Shown here piece after piece: positions 32,575 to 41,171 of a DNA stretch of 64,000 nucleotides (position 1 is its first letter; every line of letters starts with the position of its first letter). The notes beneath the pieces were generated by a model. The model was not told where the DNA came from. It worked only from the letters and a program-made list of their open reading frames with translations, and did not search any database. Made by a program: the position numbers and the translations under genes. The DNA lies in NCBI GenBank assembly GCA_036743055.1, contig DAINQE010000001.1, positions 1-64,000 of the forward strand, in the 5' to 3' direction. The stretch comes from Sabulitectum sp036743055. GTDB taxonomy: Bacteria > Fermentibacterota > Fermentibacteria > Fermentibacterales > JCC-6.

Positions 32575-34926
32575 TCATCCGCACTCGGAATAGCCGCATT
32601 CCAGAGCACAGGAAACACATCCTGATTCATACTTGAGGGGGCCTCCGCAGAAGGGGCACGCCCCGGCAAGCCTGTCCGCCCCGGGTTCCTCGCTCCGGGT
32701 TTCCGTTTCCGTGATCACCAGGTCCGGATCCTTTTCCGCCCCGTCGGCGGACGGGTTCCTGTGCCATTCCAGGGCCTTCCCCATGGCGTCGGCGCAGGAG
32801 AGTATCCTGTGGCCGTTCTGCCATGCAAGCCTGTGGCAGCTTATCCCCTTCAGCTCGCTGACGATCTCCTCCACGGGCACATGGCTCCGGAGTGCCAGGG
32901 ATACCATCCGGCTGATGGCTTCGCTCTGACTCGCGGCGCAGCCCCCGGCCTTGCCCATCTGGCAGAACACCTCCACTGGACCCTGTTCGTCCTCGTTTAT
33001 GGTTACGTACAGGTTTCCGCAGCCGGTCCTGACCCTTCTTGTTACCCCCATGGTTATCTCCGGTCTGGGGCGGGGTCCCGTCCTCGGGTGATCTGACGCT
33101 CCTTCCGGGGTCTCCCCGGCGCTGGATTTCAGGTTGAGAACCTGCCTGTCCCGGCTGCCGTCCCTGTAAACGGTAACCCCCTTGCAGCCCAGCTGCCTGG
33201 CCAGCCTGAACACCTGGGACACATCTTCCCTGGTGGCTCCGGAGGGAAGGTTCACTGTTTTGGAAACGGCGTTGTCGGTGAACTTCTGGAAGGCCGCCTG
33301 CATCCTTACATGGAACGAGGGACTTATGTCGTGGGAGGTTACGAACACCCTCTTAACTTCCTGGGGAATACCCTCGATGCTCCTGCACGAGCCCTTCTCC
33401 GCAAGCCTTGAGATGAGCTCCCGGGAGTGGAAGCCCCGTTCCATTGCAACCCTGGAGAACTCGGGAACCACCTCGTGAAGTTCGTCGCCCTGATCCAGAA
33501 GGTTCTTCCTGGTGTAGGCCAGGGCGAAAACGGGCTCTATTCCGCTGGAGCATCCGGCAAGGATGCTTATTGAACCTGTGGGAGCGATGGTGGTCACCGT
33601 GGCGTTCCTCATACCCGGGAGGTTCCTGGTGTCATAGAGGCTTCCCTTGAAGTTGGGGAAGACCCCCCTTTCCCTGGCCAGGTCCACGCTGGCCTGCCTG
33701 CCCTTGTCAGCGATGAAGCTCATCAGCTCCTCCGCCAGAGCGAGGGCCCTTTCGCTGTCGTAGGGTACCTCCAGCCGGAAAAGAAGGTCGGCAAAGCCCA
33801 TGACCCCTAGCCCTATCTTCCTGTTCCCCTCCACCATTTCCGTTATCTCAGGGAGGGGATACCGGTTGATCTCTATTACATCGTCAAGGAACCTCACCGC
33901 ATTCCTGACCGTCTTCTCCAGCCTGCTCCATGCTATCTCCAGATGCCCCCTGCTGCCCCTTCGGACCATCAGTGAAAGGTTTATGGAGCCCAGGTTGCAG
34001 GCCTCGTATGGAAGAAGAGGCTGCTCCCCGCATGGATTCGTGGCCTCTATGGAACCCACATTGGGCGTTGGGTTTGCGTCGTTCATCCTGTCTATGAAGA
34101 TCAGTCCCGGTTCGCCGCTGGACCAGGCGCAGTCCACTATCCTGTCGAACACCTGCCCCGCCGGCAGGTTTTCGGTGACCTCGCCGTTCCTGGGGTTGAT
34201 CAACGGATAGTCCGTTCCCATTTCCAGGGCGTTCATGAATGTGTCAGTTACGGCAATGGACAGGTTGAAGTTGTTGAGCAGGCTCATGTCCTGCTTAACG
34301 GAAATGAACTCCTGTATGTCCGGGTGGTCGATCCGAAGTACGGCCATATTGGCCCCCCTGCGGACCCCTCCCTGCTTGACGGTTTCCGTGGCATGGTCAA
34401 AAACGGTCATGAAGGATATGGGACCGCTGGATATGCCCCTTGTGGAGTGAACGCAGTCGTTGACGGGCCTTATCCTGGAAAAGGAGAAACCCGTTCCTCC
34501 CCCGCTCTTGTGGATCAGCGCCGTGTTCCTGACGGCGTTGAAGATGCTGTCCATGCTGTCCTCCACAGGCAGCACGAAACAGGCTGAGAGCTGGCCCAGT
34601 TCTCTCCCGGCGTTCATAAGGGTTGGGGAGTTGGGAAAGAACTCCTTCCTTGCCATCATGTTGTAGAACAGAGCCGCCCACTGGCCCCTGTCGCCATCCC
34701 ACCTGGTTTCCGCCTCCGCCACCGAGCTGGCCACGCGCCAGAGCATCTCGGAGGGGGTTTCCAGGATCCGGCCCTCTTCGTCCCTCCTCAGGTATCGCTT
34801 AGCCAGAACGGTTTCCGCGTTAGGGGTAAACGAGGGATTAACGAGGTTCTCCACCAGCGGCTGCTCCCTCTCCTCCCTGCTCTCCACCTCCTGGAAAAAC
34901 TCGCTGAACAAGCCGTTGTCGCCCAA
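32575..34926 (-). CDS. nrdJ: Adenosylcobalamin-dependent (class II) ribonucleotide reductase
   Basis: A protein of about 783 residues. It reduces ribonucleotides to deoxyribonucleotides using B12. Core motifs are SACFVLPVEDS, GGTGFSFSRIRP, KQGGVRRGANMA, NPCGEQPLLPYEACNLGS, TTIAPTGSISILAGCSSGIEP, and a TSCPD-type segment RTGCGNLYVTINE with GKAGGCAASQSEAISR. The C-terminus is a four-cysteine zinc ribbon followed by more Cys (CPFCGGPL, CVSCALECGYSEC), probably the redox tail. The frame is open to 35010, but the promoter element and NrdR-like boxes occupy that part. TTG 34926 follows AAGGGGG, and translation from it begins LGDNGLFSEF. Regulation: see the two boxes. Confidence 0.95.
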   Translation of the reverse strand: MGDNGLFSEFFQEVESREEREQPLVENLVNPSFTPNAETVLAKRYLRRDEEGRILETPSEMLWRVASSVAEAETRWDGDRGQWAALFYNMMARKEFFPNSPTLMNAGRELGQLSACFVLPVEDSMDSIFNAVRNTALIHKSGGGTGFSFSRIRPVNDCVHSTRGISSGPISFMTVFDHATETVKQGGVRRGANMAVLRIDHPDIQEFISVKQDMSLLNNFNLSIAVTDTFMNALEMGTDYPLINPRNGEVTENLPAGQVFDRIVDCAWSSGEPGLIFIDRMNDANPTPNVGSIEATNPCGEQPLLPYEACNLGSINLSLMVRRGSRGHLEIAWSRLEKTVRNAVRFLDDVIEINRYPLPEITEMVEGNRKIGLGVMGFADLLFRLEVPYDSERALALAEELMSFIADKGRQASVDLARERGVFPNFKGSLYDTRNLPGMRNATVTTIAPTGSISILAGCSSGIEPVFALAYTRKNLLDQGDELHEVVPEFSRVAMERGFHSRELISRLAEKGSCRSIEGIPQEVKRVFVTSHDISPSFHVRMQAAFQKFTDNAVSKTVNLPSGATREDVSQVFRLARQLGCKGVTVYRDGSRDRQVLNLKSSAGETPEGASDHPRTGPRPRPEITMGVTRRVRTGCGNLYVTINEDEQGPVEVFCQMGKAGGCAASQSEAISRMVSLALRSHVPVEEIVSELKGISCHRLAWQNGHRILSCADAMGKALEWHRNPSADGAEKDPDLVITETETRSEEPGADRLAGACPFCGGPLKYESGCVSCALECGYSECG

Positions 34927-34945
34927 ACCGAGGCCCCCCTTGAAA

Positions 34946-34974
34946 CTGTATAGATAACAACATTTTGTGCCATG
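34946..34974 (-). promoter_or_regulatory. nrdJ promoter element shared with rqcH
   Basis: The minus strand starts CATGGCACAAAA and ends TTATCTATACAG. It is almost the same as 25481-25508. Its TATCTATA end lies 22 nt before the TTG start, leaving a leader just long enough for AAGGGGG. No cobalamin-riboswitch structure fits in so short a leader. Confidence 0.6.
34955..34970 (-). promoter_or_regulatory. NrdR-like box 2 (promoter-overlapping)
   Basis: On the minus strand GCACAAAATGTTGTTA matches 11 of 16 positions of the NrdR consensus ACACWATATATWGTGT. It overlaps the core promoter, the expected position for NrdR repression of ribonucleotide-reductase genes. Confidence 0.5.
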
Positions 34975-34986
34975 ACTGCTAACGAA

Positions 34987-35002
34987 GCACAACAGATTGT
35001 GC
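34987..35002 (-). promoter_or_regulatory. NrdR-like box 1 (palindromic)
   Basis: GCACAA and TTGTGC are perfect inverted arms around a 4-bp centre. The 16-bp site matches 12 of 16 positions of the NrdR consensus. It is separated from box 2 by 16 bp (32 bp centre to centre, three helical turns), the known spacing of paired NrdR boxes. Confidence 0.6.
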
Positions 35003-35021
35003 AATTGCAATTGTATTACAA
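35001..35021. promoter_or_regulatory. Small palindromes between nrdJ and the sigma-factor gene
   Basis: GCAATTGC (35001-35008) and TTGTATTACAA (35011-35021, arms TTGTA/TACAA) adjoin NrdR-like box 1. They may be operators for the divergent sigma-factor promoter. The rest of 35022-35090 shows no clear promoter or stem. Confidence 0.3.
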
Positions 35022-35109
35022 AACGCAGCCTTCCGCAAGGAGCACGGAGCTCGGGGTTGCAGATTCACCCTGGATTCGCAATGTTTGTTTTTGAGGAGGG
35101 AACAGGCGC

Positions 35110-35661
35110 TTGGAAAAAACGGAAAAAAGACTGCACTTCGAAAATGAGATACTGTCCAGTCTGGACAGCATGTACAGGTATGCCCTCCATCTGACCAGAA
35201 ACCCCGAGGACGCTTCTGACCTTGTCCAGGAAACCTGCGCCAGAGCTTTGAAGGCGGCGAACCGTTTCCGCACGGGAACCAATGCCAGGGCGTGGTTGTT
35301 TGCCATCATGAAGAACGTGTTCCTCAACCAGCGCAGGGCCAAGAGTACCGGAGAGATCCCCAGCGACTGGACGGAGGACGTGGAAACAGGTGACCAGAGG
35401 TTTTCGGGAAGTATATGGCCCCAGCCTTTCGAGATCTTTCTCAAAGACCTTATGAGGGAAGACATAGAAAGGGCCATGAACGAACTGAGCGATGATTTCA
35501 GGAGTGTATTCGTGTTGTGCGACGTTGAAGGGTTTTCTTATGCAGAAACCGCTGAACTGCTTCAGATACCTGTGGGAACGGTGAGATCCCGGCTCCACAG
35601 GGCAAGGGCTTCCCTGCAGAGCATGCTGAGTCAGTGGTACAGCGAGGGACTGGGGGGTTAA
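35110..35661 (+). CDS. ECF-type RNA polymerase sigma factor
   Basis: A protein of 183 residues with sigma region 2 (about 15-80: YRYALHLTRNPEDASDLVQETCARAL) and region 4 (about 120-175: LSDDFRSVFVLCDVEGFSYAETAELLQIPVGTVRSRLHRAR, the helix-turn-helix). There is no extra domain. The start is TTG 35110 with GAGGAGGG 10 nt before. The stop overlaps the anti-sigma ATG (TAATG), and nine further genes follow without a gap. It therefore probably controls its own envelope operon under a stress signal. It carries the acidic PEDASDLVQET pattern of the RpoE-like group. Confidence 0.93.
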   Translation: MEKTEKRLHFENEILSSLDSMYRYALHLTRNPEDASDLVQETCARALKAANRFRTGTNARAWLFAIMKNVFLNQRRAKSTGEIPSDWTEDVETGDQRFSGSIWPQPFEIFLKDLMREDIERAMNELSDDFRSVFVLCDVEGFSYAETAELLQIPVGTVRSRLHRARASLQSMLSQWYSEGLGG

Positions 35662-35888
35662 TGGGTCCTGAATGTCTTTTTGTTCTTGACAATTACAACG
35701 ACTATGTCTCCGGTGAACTCGACCGGGACAGCAGTGCAAGGGTGGAGCGGCACATCAGCGTCTGCCCCAACTGCGAGACCTTCCTGGGGCGATACATGGC
35801 TCTCCACGGGAAAACGGTGCAGCTTCTGAGGATACCGGCTCCGACTTCCCTCAAGGACTCCATAGCCCGGATGATGGAAAAGGCTTGA
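35661..35888 (+). CDS. Zinc-binding anti-sigma factor (ZAS type, cytoplasmic)
   Basis: A protein of 75 residues with the HxxxCxxC motif (His31, Cys35, Cys38 in RHISVCPNC) of zinc anti-sigma factors; a Cys at position 5 might be the fourth ligand. No membrane segment is present, so the protein is soluble, as for ChrR/RsrA-like redox or metal-responsive forms, though far shorter. Translationally coupled to the sigma factor by TAATG, which keeps a stoichiometric partner. Confidence 0.88.
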   Translation: MGPECLFVLDNYNDYVSGELDRDSSARVERHISVCPNCETFLGRYMALHGKTVQLLRIPAPTSLKDSIARMMEKA

Positions 35889-36217
35889 AGCCGGGAAGGG
35901 CCGTGGTTCTTCTCTGCTCATTGCTCTCCGTGGCGACCGCGGGGGCGGCTTTTCGCGAACCCCCTTCGGTGATAAGATCCGGCAACGAGATCACCGCCCT
36001 TGCGTGGGCACTTGCCGGGGAATACGGGCCTGGAACCTGTTCCCTTTTCCCCCTTGTCTTCACCGTGCGGATGGAAGACGGCGCCGTTTCAGCCGTGATA
36101 ACATCATCCATCACCACCGTTCCACCTGACCAGCGGCTTCCGGAGCATGTTCCATTCCCGTCCAGCTACCGTCAGACCGGGGAAACCATAACGGTGGTGT
36201 TCCCGATGGAGCCCTAG
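35885..36217 (+). CDS. Small exported hypothetical protein
   Basis: A protein of 110 residues from TTG 35885, overlapping the anti-sigma stop (TTGA). An N-terminal signal peptide (MKPGRAVVLLCSLLSVATAGAAF) precedes about 85 residues of predicted beta structure with one cysteine. I recognise no family. Its place in the sigma/anti-sigma operon suggests a periplasmic envelope role; this is an inference from context. Confidence 0.6.
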   Translation: MKPGRAVVLLCSLLSVATAGAAFREPPSVIRSGNEITALAWALAGEYGPGTCSLFPLVFTVRMEDGAVSAVITSSITTVPPDQRLPEHVPFPSSYRQTGETITVVFPMEP

Positions 36218-36218
36218 A

Positions 36219-36707
36219 ATGTCATTCAAAACTACCTGCCTCATCTCTTCAGCGCTGCTGCTCTCCGCCTGTTCGGAAACCCCTCCTGAACCTGAGGCGG
36301 GAACCATCCCCGAACCGGTGCTTTCGGTGCCGGGGGTGATAAGCATTCCCGGCGAGCAGGGCTATGTCGAACTTGTGGAGGAAAGCTGCGAAGCGATTCT
36401 TCTCTACTGCTGGATACCCATGGGTCAGTACCCGGAAGGAGAGGCTGACCTGGTGTTCCTGGCCTCCCTCGATCCCGGAGAGATAACACCCGTTCCAGTC
36501 CAGTTCACCTCCCAGGTCAGGAACGCTTCGCAGAACCTGCTGAACCAGATGGGCATAGCAATGCCCGTGGCCATGGGCGACGACTCACTGAAGGCTTTCA
36601 TGGACATCACGGCCCTTCCATCCGCGGTGCTTGTAACCGCCTCCGGGGATGTTCTGAGGGCCCGGGGGTTCGGCTGCGCGGAAAGGCTCGTCAGGAGCCT
36701 GAGGTGA
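36219..36707 (+). CDS. Lipoprotein with thioredoxin-like fold lacking the CxxC
   Basis: A protein of 162 residues. Lipobox LLSAC with lipidated Cys18. The remainder resembles a thioredoxin-fold domain: LVEESCEAILLYCWIP, where the CxxC would be, DLVFLASLDPG, and a cis-proline-like ALPSAVLVTASGDVLRARGF. Without a redox pair it is likely a structural or binding member. The gene follows by 1 bp and overlaps lpxH by 4 bp. Confidence 0.65.
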   Translation: MSFKTTCLISSALLLSACSETPPEPEAGTIPEPVLSVPGVISIPGEQGYVELVEESCEAILLYCWIPMGQYPEGEADLVFLASLDPGEITPVPVQFTSQVRNASQNLLNQMGIAMPVAMGDDSLKAFMDITALPSAVLVTASGDVLRARGFGCAERLVRSLR

Positions 36708-37426
36708 CCGATTACTTCATAAGCGACGCCCATCTCTATCCCGAAGGTAAGCAACATCCTGGAACCCTTCCCCTTCAGTCCTTCCTGAAAGGGCTCTCGA
36801 ATGAGGAACCTGGCCGCCTCTGGATACTGGGGGACCTTTTCGACTACTGGTTCGAATACAGGGGGCTTATACCTTCCGGATACTCAGGAACCCTGTGCAC
36901 TATCAGGGGTCTGATCTCCGCCGGGTGGAAGGTTGCGTTCATCCCCGGCAACCATGACTGGTGGTGCGGAAAAGGTCTCCAGGAAGCCACCGGAATGAGC
37001 ATAATGAAGGAGTCGGTGGTCCAGGTGGACATTCAGGGTTTGAAGTGCCTGCTTTCCCATGGTGACGGCCTTGGGAAAGGGGATACAGGATACCGCCTGA
37101 TGAAACCGGTCCTGAGATCCCGTGTGAGCGAGACACTGTTCTCCACGGTTCATCCCGTTCTGGCCACTGGCTTCGCAAGGATGTTCTCAGGAACCAGCAG
37201 AAGGATACTCAGAAAACAGGTGGACACGGTTCCGGAGTACCTTTCAGCGTGGGTACGGGAACAGGGTCTGAATGGTTTCGACCTGGCTGTAACCGGTCAT
37301 ACCCACTGCCCGGCGGTCCGAAGACTTGGCGACATAATTCACGTTTCCCTTGGCGACTGGATTTCCCACTTCACATACTTGGTCATACGGGGAGGGGAGA
37401 TCAGCCTTGATGAATTCCGGGGATAA
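36704..37426 (+). CDS. lpxH: UDP-2,3-diacylglucosamine pyrophosphatase-like metallophosphoesterase (LpxH type)
   Basis: A protein of 240 residues from GTG 36704. LpxH cleaves UDP-diacylglucosamine to lipid X in lipid A synthesis. The dinuclear metal motifs are all present: FISDAHL, ILGDLFDYWF, FIPGNHDWW, LSHGDGLGKGD and VTGHTHCPAVRRLGD. Length and the GDLFDYW signature match LpxH rather than a generic phosphodiesterase. It overlaps both neighbours. No other lpx gene is in the window, so lipid A production is likely but not proven. Confidence 0.85.
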   Translation: MTDYFISDAHLYPEGKQHPGTLPLQSFLKGLSNEEPGRLWILGDLFDYWFEYRGLIPSGYSGTLCTIRGLISAGWKVAFIPGNHDWWCGKGLQEATGMSIMKESVVQVDIQGLKCLLSHGDGLGKGDTGYRLMKPVLRSRVSETLFSTVHPVLATGFARMFSGTSRRILRKQVDTVPEYLSAWVREQGLNGFDLAVTGHTHCPAVRRLGDIIHVSLGDWISHFTYLVIRGGEISLDEFRG

Positions 37427-38342
37427 TGGATCGATTACGGTTGTGATACCGGTCTGGAACGAGGCCGAAAGCCTCGATGAACTTATCGGTGAAACAGCCG
37501 GAGCGCTCCGGGAGGAGTCGTGGAACGCCATTCTGGTGGATGACGGCAGCACCGACGGTACCTGGAAAAAAATAGTCGAACTGGCCCGGAAGTATCCCGT
37601 CACCGGAATAAGGTTCGGAGCCAACTGCGGCAAGGCGGCGGCGCTCTCCGCCGGCTTCGCCGAGGCCCGGGGAGACTATATCGCAACAATGGACGGCGAC
37701 CTGCAGGACGATCCCGCGGAGATCCCTCTTCTCATCCAGGAGATGCGCAGCCGGGGACTCGACCTTATCAGCGGCTGGAAAAAGGTGCGCCACGATCCTG
37801 CGGGCAAGAGGATCCCCTCAAAACTCTTCAACGCAGTGGTGGGCATATCCACCGGGATCAGGCTTCATGACTTCAACTGCGGCCTGAAGGTCTACAGGAA
37901 GCAGACGGCCAAGTCTCTGGAGCTTTACGGGGAAATGCACAGATACACCCCGGTGCTTGCCGCCAGGAAGGGTTTCCGGGTTGGAGAGAAACCTGTGAAC
38001 CACAGGCCCAGGAAGCATGGCAACAGCAAGTACGGCATGGCCAGGTTCTTCAGGGGCTACAGCGATCTCATCACAGTTCTGTTCCTTGGCAGATACTCCT
38101 TTCGCCCCCTGCATTTCTTCGGGGGCATAGGGACGGCGCTGAGCCTCACCGGGTTCGCCGTTACCCTCTACCTCTCCATACTGTGGTTCGGAGGGGAACC
38201 CATAGGAAGAAGACCCCTTCTCCTTCTGGGGGTCTTCCTCATGCTTGCTGGTTTCCAGTTCATCTCCATGGGTCTTCTGGGGGAGATGATCCTCCGTTTC
38301 AACCCGGGCAGGCCCTACTCGATTACCAGCAGAACGGAATGA
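37410..38342 (+). CDS. GT2 polyprenyl-phosphate glycosyltransferase (DPM/ArnC/GtrB-like)
   Basis: A protein of 310 residues. The GT-A domain (1 to about 225) has VVIPVWNEAESLDEL, DDGSTDGTW, MDGDLQDDP (the DxD metal site) and a characteristic HRYTPVLAARKGFRVGEKPVNHRPRKHG. Two C-terminal membrane helices anchor it (about 240-262, 275-297). Such enzymes load a sugar onto undecaprenyl phosphate on the cytoplasmic face for later flipping. ATG 37410 follows GGGGAG and overlaps lpxH by 17 bp. Confidence 0.9.
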   Translation: MNSGDNGSITVVIPVWNEAESLDELIGETAGALREESWNAILVDDGSTDGTWKKIVELARKYPVTGIRFGANCGKAAALSAGFAEARGDYIATMDGDLQDDPAEIPLLIQEMRSRGLDLISGWKKVRHDPAGKRIPSKLFNAVVGISTGIRLHDFNCGLKVYRKQTAKSLELYGEMHRYTPVLAARKGFRVGEKPVNHRPRKHGNSKYGMARFFRGYSDLITVLFLGRYSFRPLHFFGGIGTALSLTGFAVTLYLSILWFGGEPIGRRPLLLLGVFLMLAGFQFISMGLLGEMILRFNPGRPYSITSRTE

Positions 38343-39400
38343 GACTCCTCCTTCTCGGTCCCCTTCCCCCCCACAGGGGAGGCATCGCCCAGTTCGGCTC
38401 CAGGCTTTCCAGTGAGCTTGAAAAGCTTGGTCATTCGGTTTTCGCAGCAGGCTTCTCAAAACTCTATCCCGGGTTTCTCTTCCCGGGAAAGAGTCAGCTT
38501 GAAAGTGGGGCGCAGAAAGCCCGCGGACCCCTCCACGGCTACGCCCCCTTCGCATGGCCCCGGGCCAGGAAGGCTCTCTCCGCCTTGGAACCCGACGCGG
38601 TGGTCACCCAGTGGTGGCATCCCTTCTTCGCCCCGTGCCTGGCCTTCTCCTCCCCCGGGGGCGCGAAGTCTGCAGCCGTGTGCCACAATGTGATCCCCCA
38701 CGAGTCGATGCCGCTGGCGGGCCCCTTGAGCAGATTCTTCCTGCGAAGACAGGATCTTCTCGCAGTGCACTCTGCCCCTTCAGCCGCGGAGGCTGAGAGG
38801 ATGGGCCCCAGGGTCCTGAAGCTGTTCCATCCGGTATACGACCAGTACCTGTCCACCGGCCTGCCCAGGGAAAGGGCCAGGGAGCAGCTGGGTCTTGAAC
38901 CGGGGCAGACCGCCCTTCTTTTCTTCGGACTGGTGAGGGATTACAAGGGATTCGACCTTCTGCTGGACGCCTGCAGCCTGCTGCCGGAACGCTTCAGGGT
39001 CATAGCGGCGGGTGAGAACTACACCGGGAGGTCCTTCACCTCACCCCGTCTGCTCTGGAGGAACGAGTTCATACCCGACCGGGAAGTTGGTACATGGTTC
39101 AACGCGGCTGACATGGTCGTACTTCCCTACAAATCCGCCTCCCAGAGCGGCATCGCACAGATCGCCCTTTCATTTCGCAAGCCCCTGGTGGTAACACCTG
39201 TGGGAGGGCTTCCCGAGGTGGTGGAACACGGCGTTACCGGAACCGTGGCGGAGGATGTCACCGCCGAAGCCCTGGCCGGTGCCGTGGAGAAATGCGCCGG
39301 ATTCGCCTTCGATAAGGGTACCGCCGGGGCCATCGAGAACAAGGCTCGGGAGTTTTCCTGGCAGACCTATGCGAAGGAACTGGCGGAGGCCCTGGAATGA
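38339..39400 (+). CDS. GT4-family glycosyltransferase
   Basis: A protein of 353 residues with the GT-B fold. The N-terminal domain begins LLLGPLPPHRGGIAQFGSRL. The C-terminal nucleotide-sugar domain has FFGLVRDYKGFDLLLDA, the segment FNAADMVVLPYKSASQSGIAQIAL with the E-like pocket replaced by SQSG, and TPVGGLPEVVEHGVTG. It transfers a sugar to a lipid-linked acceptor in the cytosol. Start at the ATGA overlap with the GT2 gene. Acceptor and donor are unknown. Confidence 0.85.
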   Translation: MRLLLLGPLPPHRGGIAQFGSRLSSELEKLGHSVFAAGFSKLYPGFLFPGKSQLESGAQKARGPLHGYAPFAWPRARKALSALEPDAVVTQWWHPFFAPCLAFSSPGGAKSAAVCHNVIPHESMPLAGPLSRFFLRRQDLLAVHSAPSAAEAERMGPRVLKLFHPVYDQYLSTGLPRERAREQLGLEPGQTALLFFGLVRDYKGFDLLLDACSLLPERFRVIAAGENYTGRSFTSPRLLWRNEFIPDREVGTWFNAADMVVLPYKSASQSGIAQIALSFRKPLVVTPVGGLPEVVEHGVTGTVAEDVTAEALAGAVEKCAGFAFDKGTAGAIENKAREFSWQTYAKELAEALE

Positions 39401-40251
39401 AGGTCCTCCTGGCTGGAGCCACCGGATTCATAGGCTCCCACACCGAAGAAGCCCTGCTGAATGCGGGACACCATACGATCCGTTACGGCTCACCTGACGA
39501 GGGCGCCGATGCGGTGGTGAACTGTGCAGGCAGACTTGGAGGACCGGGGGTAACCGAAGAAGAACTCCGGGAATCGAACCTCCGCCTTCCTCTTAGGCTG
39601 GGGAAGCTCTCCGTTCAGCGGGGCATCCCGCTGGTGCACCTGAGCACTCCAGGGGTCTGCGGTCTCAGGGCGGGGGGGCTGGAAACCGATGAATACGCGC
39701 CGGAGGGTCCGTATGAGGAAACGAAGGCCCTGGCGGAGAGGGAACTGCTGGGATCCGTACCCGGAGTTACCATCCTCCGTCCGGATTTCGTTTTCGGAAG
39801 GGGTGACATGCACAAGTACCCGTTGTTCCGGCAGGTTTCCAGGGGCTGGTTTCCCCTGGTCGGGACGGGTGAGTCGAAGACCAGGCCCACGGATGTGCGT
39901 GATGTGGCCGCCGCGGTACTCCATGCAATGCCCGGGGGAAAGCTGCATGGCGGGATTTTCAACATAGGCGGTCCTGATGTCATTACCGTTTCTGAAACGG
40001 CCTCCGTCATCGCAGGGAAACTCGGAGGAAGGGTCTTGAAGATACCCGTTCCACGGCTGCTTTTCAGAGCGGCGCTGATGCTTGGTCCTTTCTGTCCTGG
40101 AGCCCTTTCCAGGAGCAGATACAGACTCTTCGGCTCCCACAGGTTCGTGAACACCGAGAAGGCTCAGAGGGCCGGGTTCTCCCCCTCCTTCAGCTTTTCT
40201 CAAACCGCATCCGAAGCCGTCTCCTGGTATCGGGAAAGGGGTCTTCTGTGA
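39397..40251 (+). CDS. NAD(P)-dependent epimerase/dehydratase (extended SDR)
   Basis: A protein of 284 residues. Nucleotide-binding GATGFIGSHTEEAL, catalytic YxxxK in PYEETKALAE, ILRPDFVFGRGD and TDVRDVAAAVLHAM. Likely modifies a nucleotide sugar for the neighbouring transferases, or acts as a 3-beta-HSD-like reductase on a lipid. Coupled on both sides by 4-bp overlaps (ATGA upstream, GTGA downstream). Confidence 0.85.
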   Translation: MKVLLAGATGFIGSHTEEALLNAGHHTIRYGSPDEGADAVVNCAGRLGGPGVTEEELRESNLRLPLRLGKLSVQRGIPLVHLSTPGVCGLRAGGLETDEYAPEGPYEETKALAERELLGSVPGVTILRPDFVFGRGDMHKYPLFRQVSRGWFPLVGTGESKTRPTDVRDVAAAVLHAMPGGKLHGGIFNIGGPDVITVSETASVIAGKLGGRVLKIPVPRLLFRAALMLGPFCPGALSRSRYRLFGSHRFVNTEKAQRAGFSPSFSFSQTASEAVSWYRERGLL

Positions 40252-41171
40252 AGTTTCAGCACGTGAGGAAGGTTTCCGCCGTCCTGCTGGGAATGCTGAC
40301 GGCTGCCGCCGTCCTGGCGCTGCTCAGGAACGGAAGCTCCCTCATGGAGTCGCTGAAGGCGCACACCTGGACGCTGGACTGGCTGAAGCTGGCCGGTTCG
40401 GCGGCGCTTCTGGCTGTGGCCCTCTTCCTCACTCCCCAGGGCTGGGTGATAATTTGCAGGTCCATGGGATCCACCCTGGGCAACGGAACCCTCAGGAGTG
40501 CATGGTTCGCAAGCCAGCTGGGTCGCTACGTACCGGGAAAGGTATGGCTCTTCGCAGGCAGGGCGGGTTTCCTCAAGTCCAGGGGAATGAGCGGCGGAAG
40601 GGCCGCGGCGACAACTCTGTACGAGCTTCTCTTCTCATTCGCCTCCGTTGGCCTGATCGCCCTGGCGGCCTTCGGGGCATCTCCGGACCTGATGTCCGGG
40701 GGAGGGATGGGAACTGTTGCGGCTGCCGCCGGGGCCGCGCTTCTGGTGATTCCTCTGCTGCATCCGGTTCAGAGGGCGGTATGCAGGAGAAAAGGCATCT
40801 CTCCCGACTCCCTGCCCTGCCTCTCTACGGCTTTAAAGGCGGTTTCCCTCTATACGATGCTCTGGCTTCTCAGGGGTATGTCCATCTATCTTCTTCTTTC
40901 CGGCACGGGGATCGAGCCAGTGAAACTCTTCCGGAGCCTCGCCGCCGCGCCCCTTTCCTGGCTTGCGGGGTATATTGTGGTAATCGTGCCGGGGGGTATA
41001 GGCATCAGGGAAGCCGCAGCAGCGGCCATAGCCGCCCCTGGTTCGGAAGCTCCCGCGGCGGCCGCCCTTGCCGGGCACAGGCTGTTCATGGCCGCAGTTG
41101 AACTGGCGCTTGCGGCATTCACCGCAAAGAAGATCATTAAGAAGGAGGGCAATGACACTGCTGAAGGATGA
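40248..41171 (+). CDS. UPF0104/AglD-like flippase-type membrane protein
   Basis: A protein of 307 residues starting at GTG 40248. About eight membrane helices. Family signature segments: WFASQLGRYVPGKVWLFAGRAGFLKSRGMS, ATTLYELLFSFASVGLIAL, and PGGIGIREAAAAAIAA. This domain occurs as the membrane half of lysylphosphatidylglycerol synthase (MprF) and as AglD-like glycolipid proteins, and is thought to flip lipids. The same signature occurs again at 43394-45502. Confidence 0.8.
   Translation: MKFQHVRKVSAVLLGMLTAAAVLALLRNGSSLMESLKAHTWTLDWLKLAGSAALLAVALFLTPQGWVIICRSMGSTLGNGTLRSAWFASQLGRYVPGKVWLFAGRAGFLKSRGMSGGRAAATTLYELLFSFASVGLIALAAFGASPDLMSGGGMGTVAAAAGAALLVIPLLHPVQRAVCRRKGISPDSLPCLSTALKAVSLYTMLWLLRGMSIYLLLSGTGIEPVKLFRSLAAAPLSWLAGYIVVIVPGGIGIREAAAAAIAAPGSEAPAAAALAGHRLFMAAVELALAAFTAKKIIKKEGNDTAEG

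Noticed and set aside
34927..35109. Cobalamin riboswitch before nrdJ
   Set aside because: The leader from the promoter element to the start is only about 15-22 nt, far shorter than a B12 riboswitch, and no B12-box-like sequence was seen.
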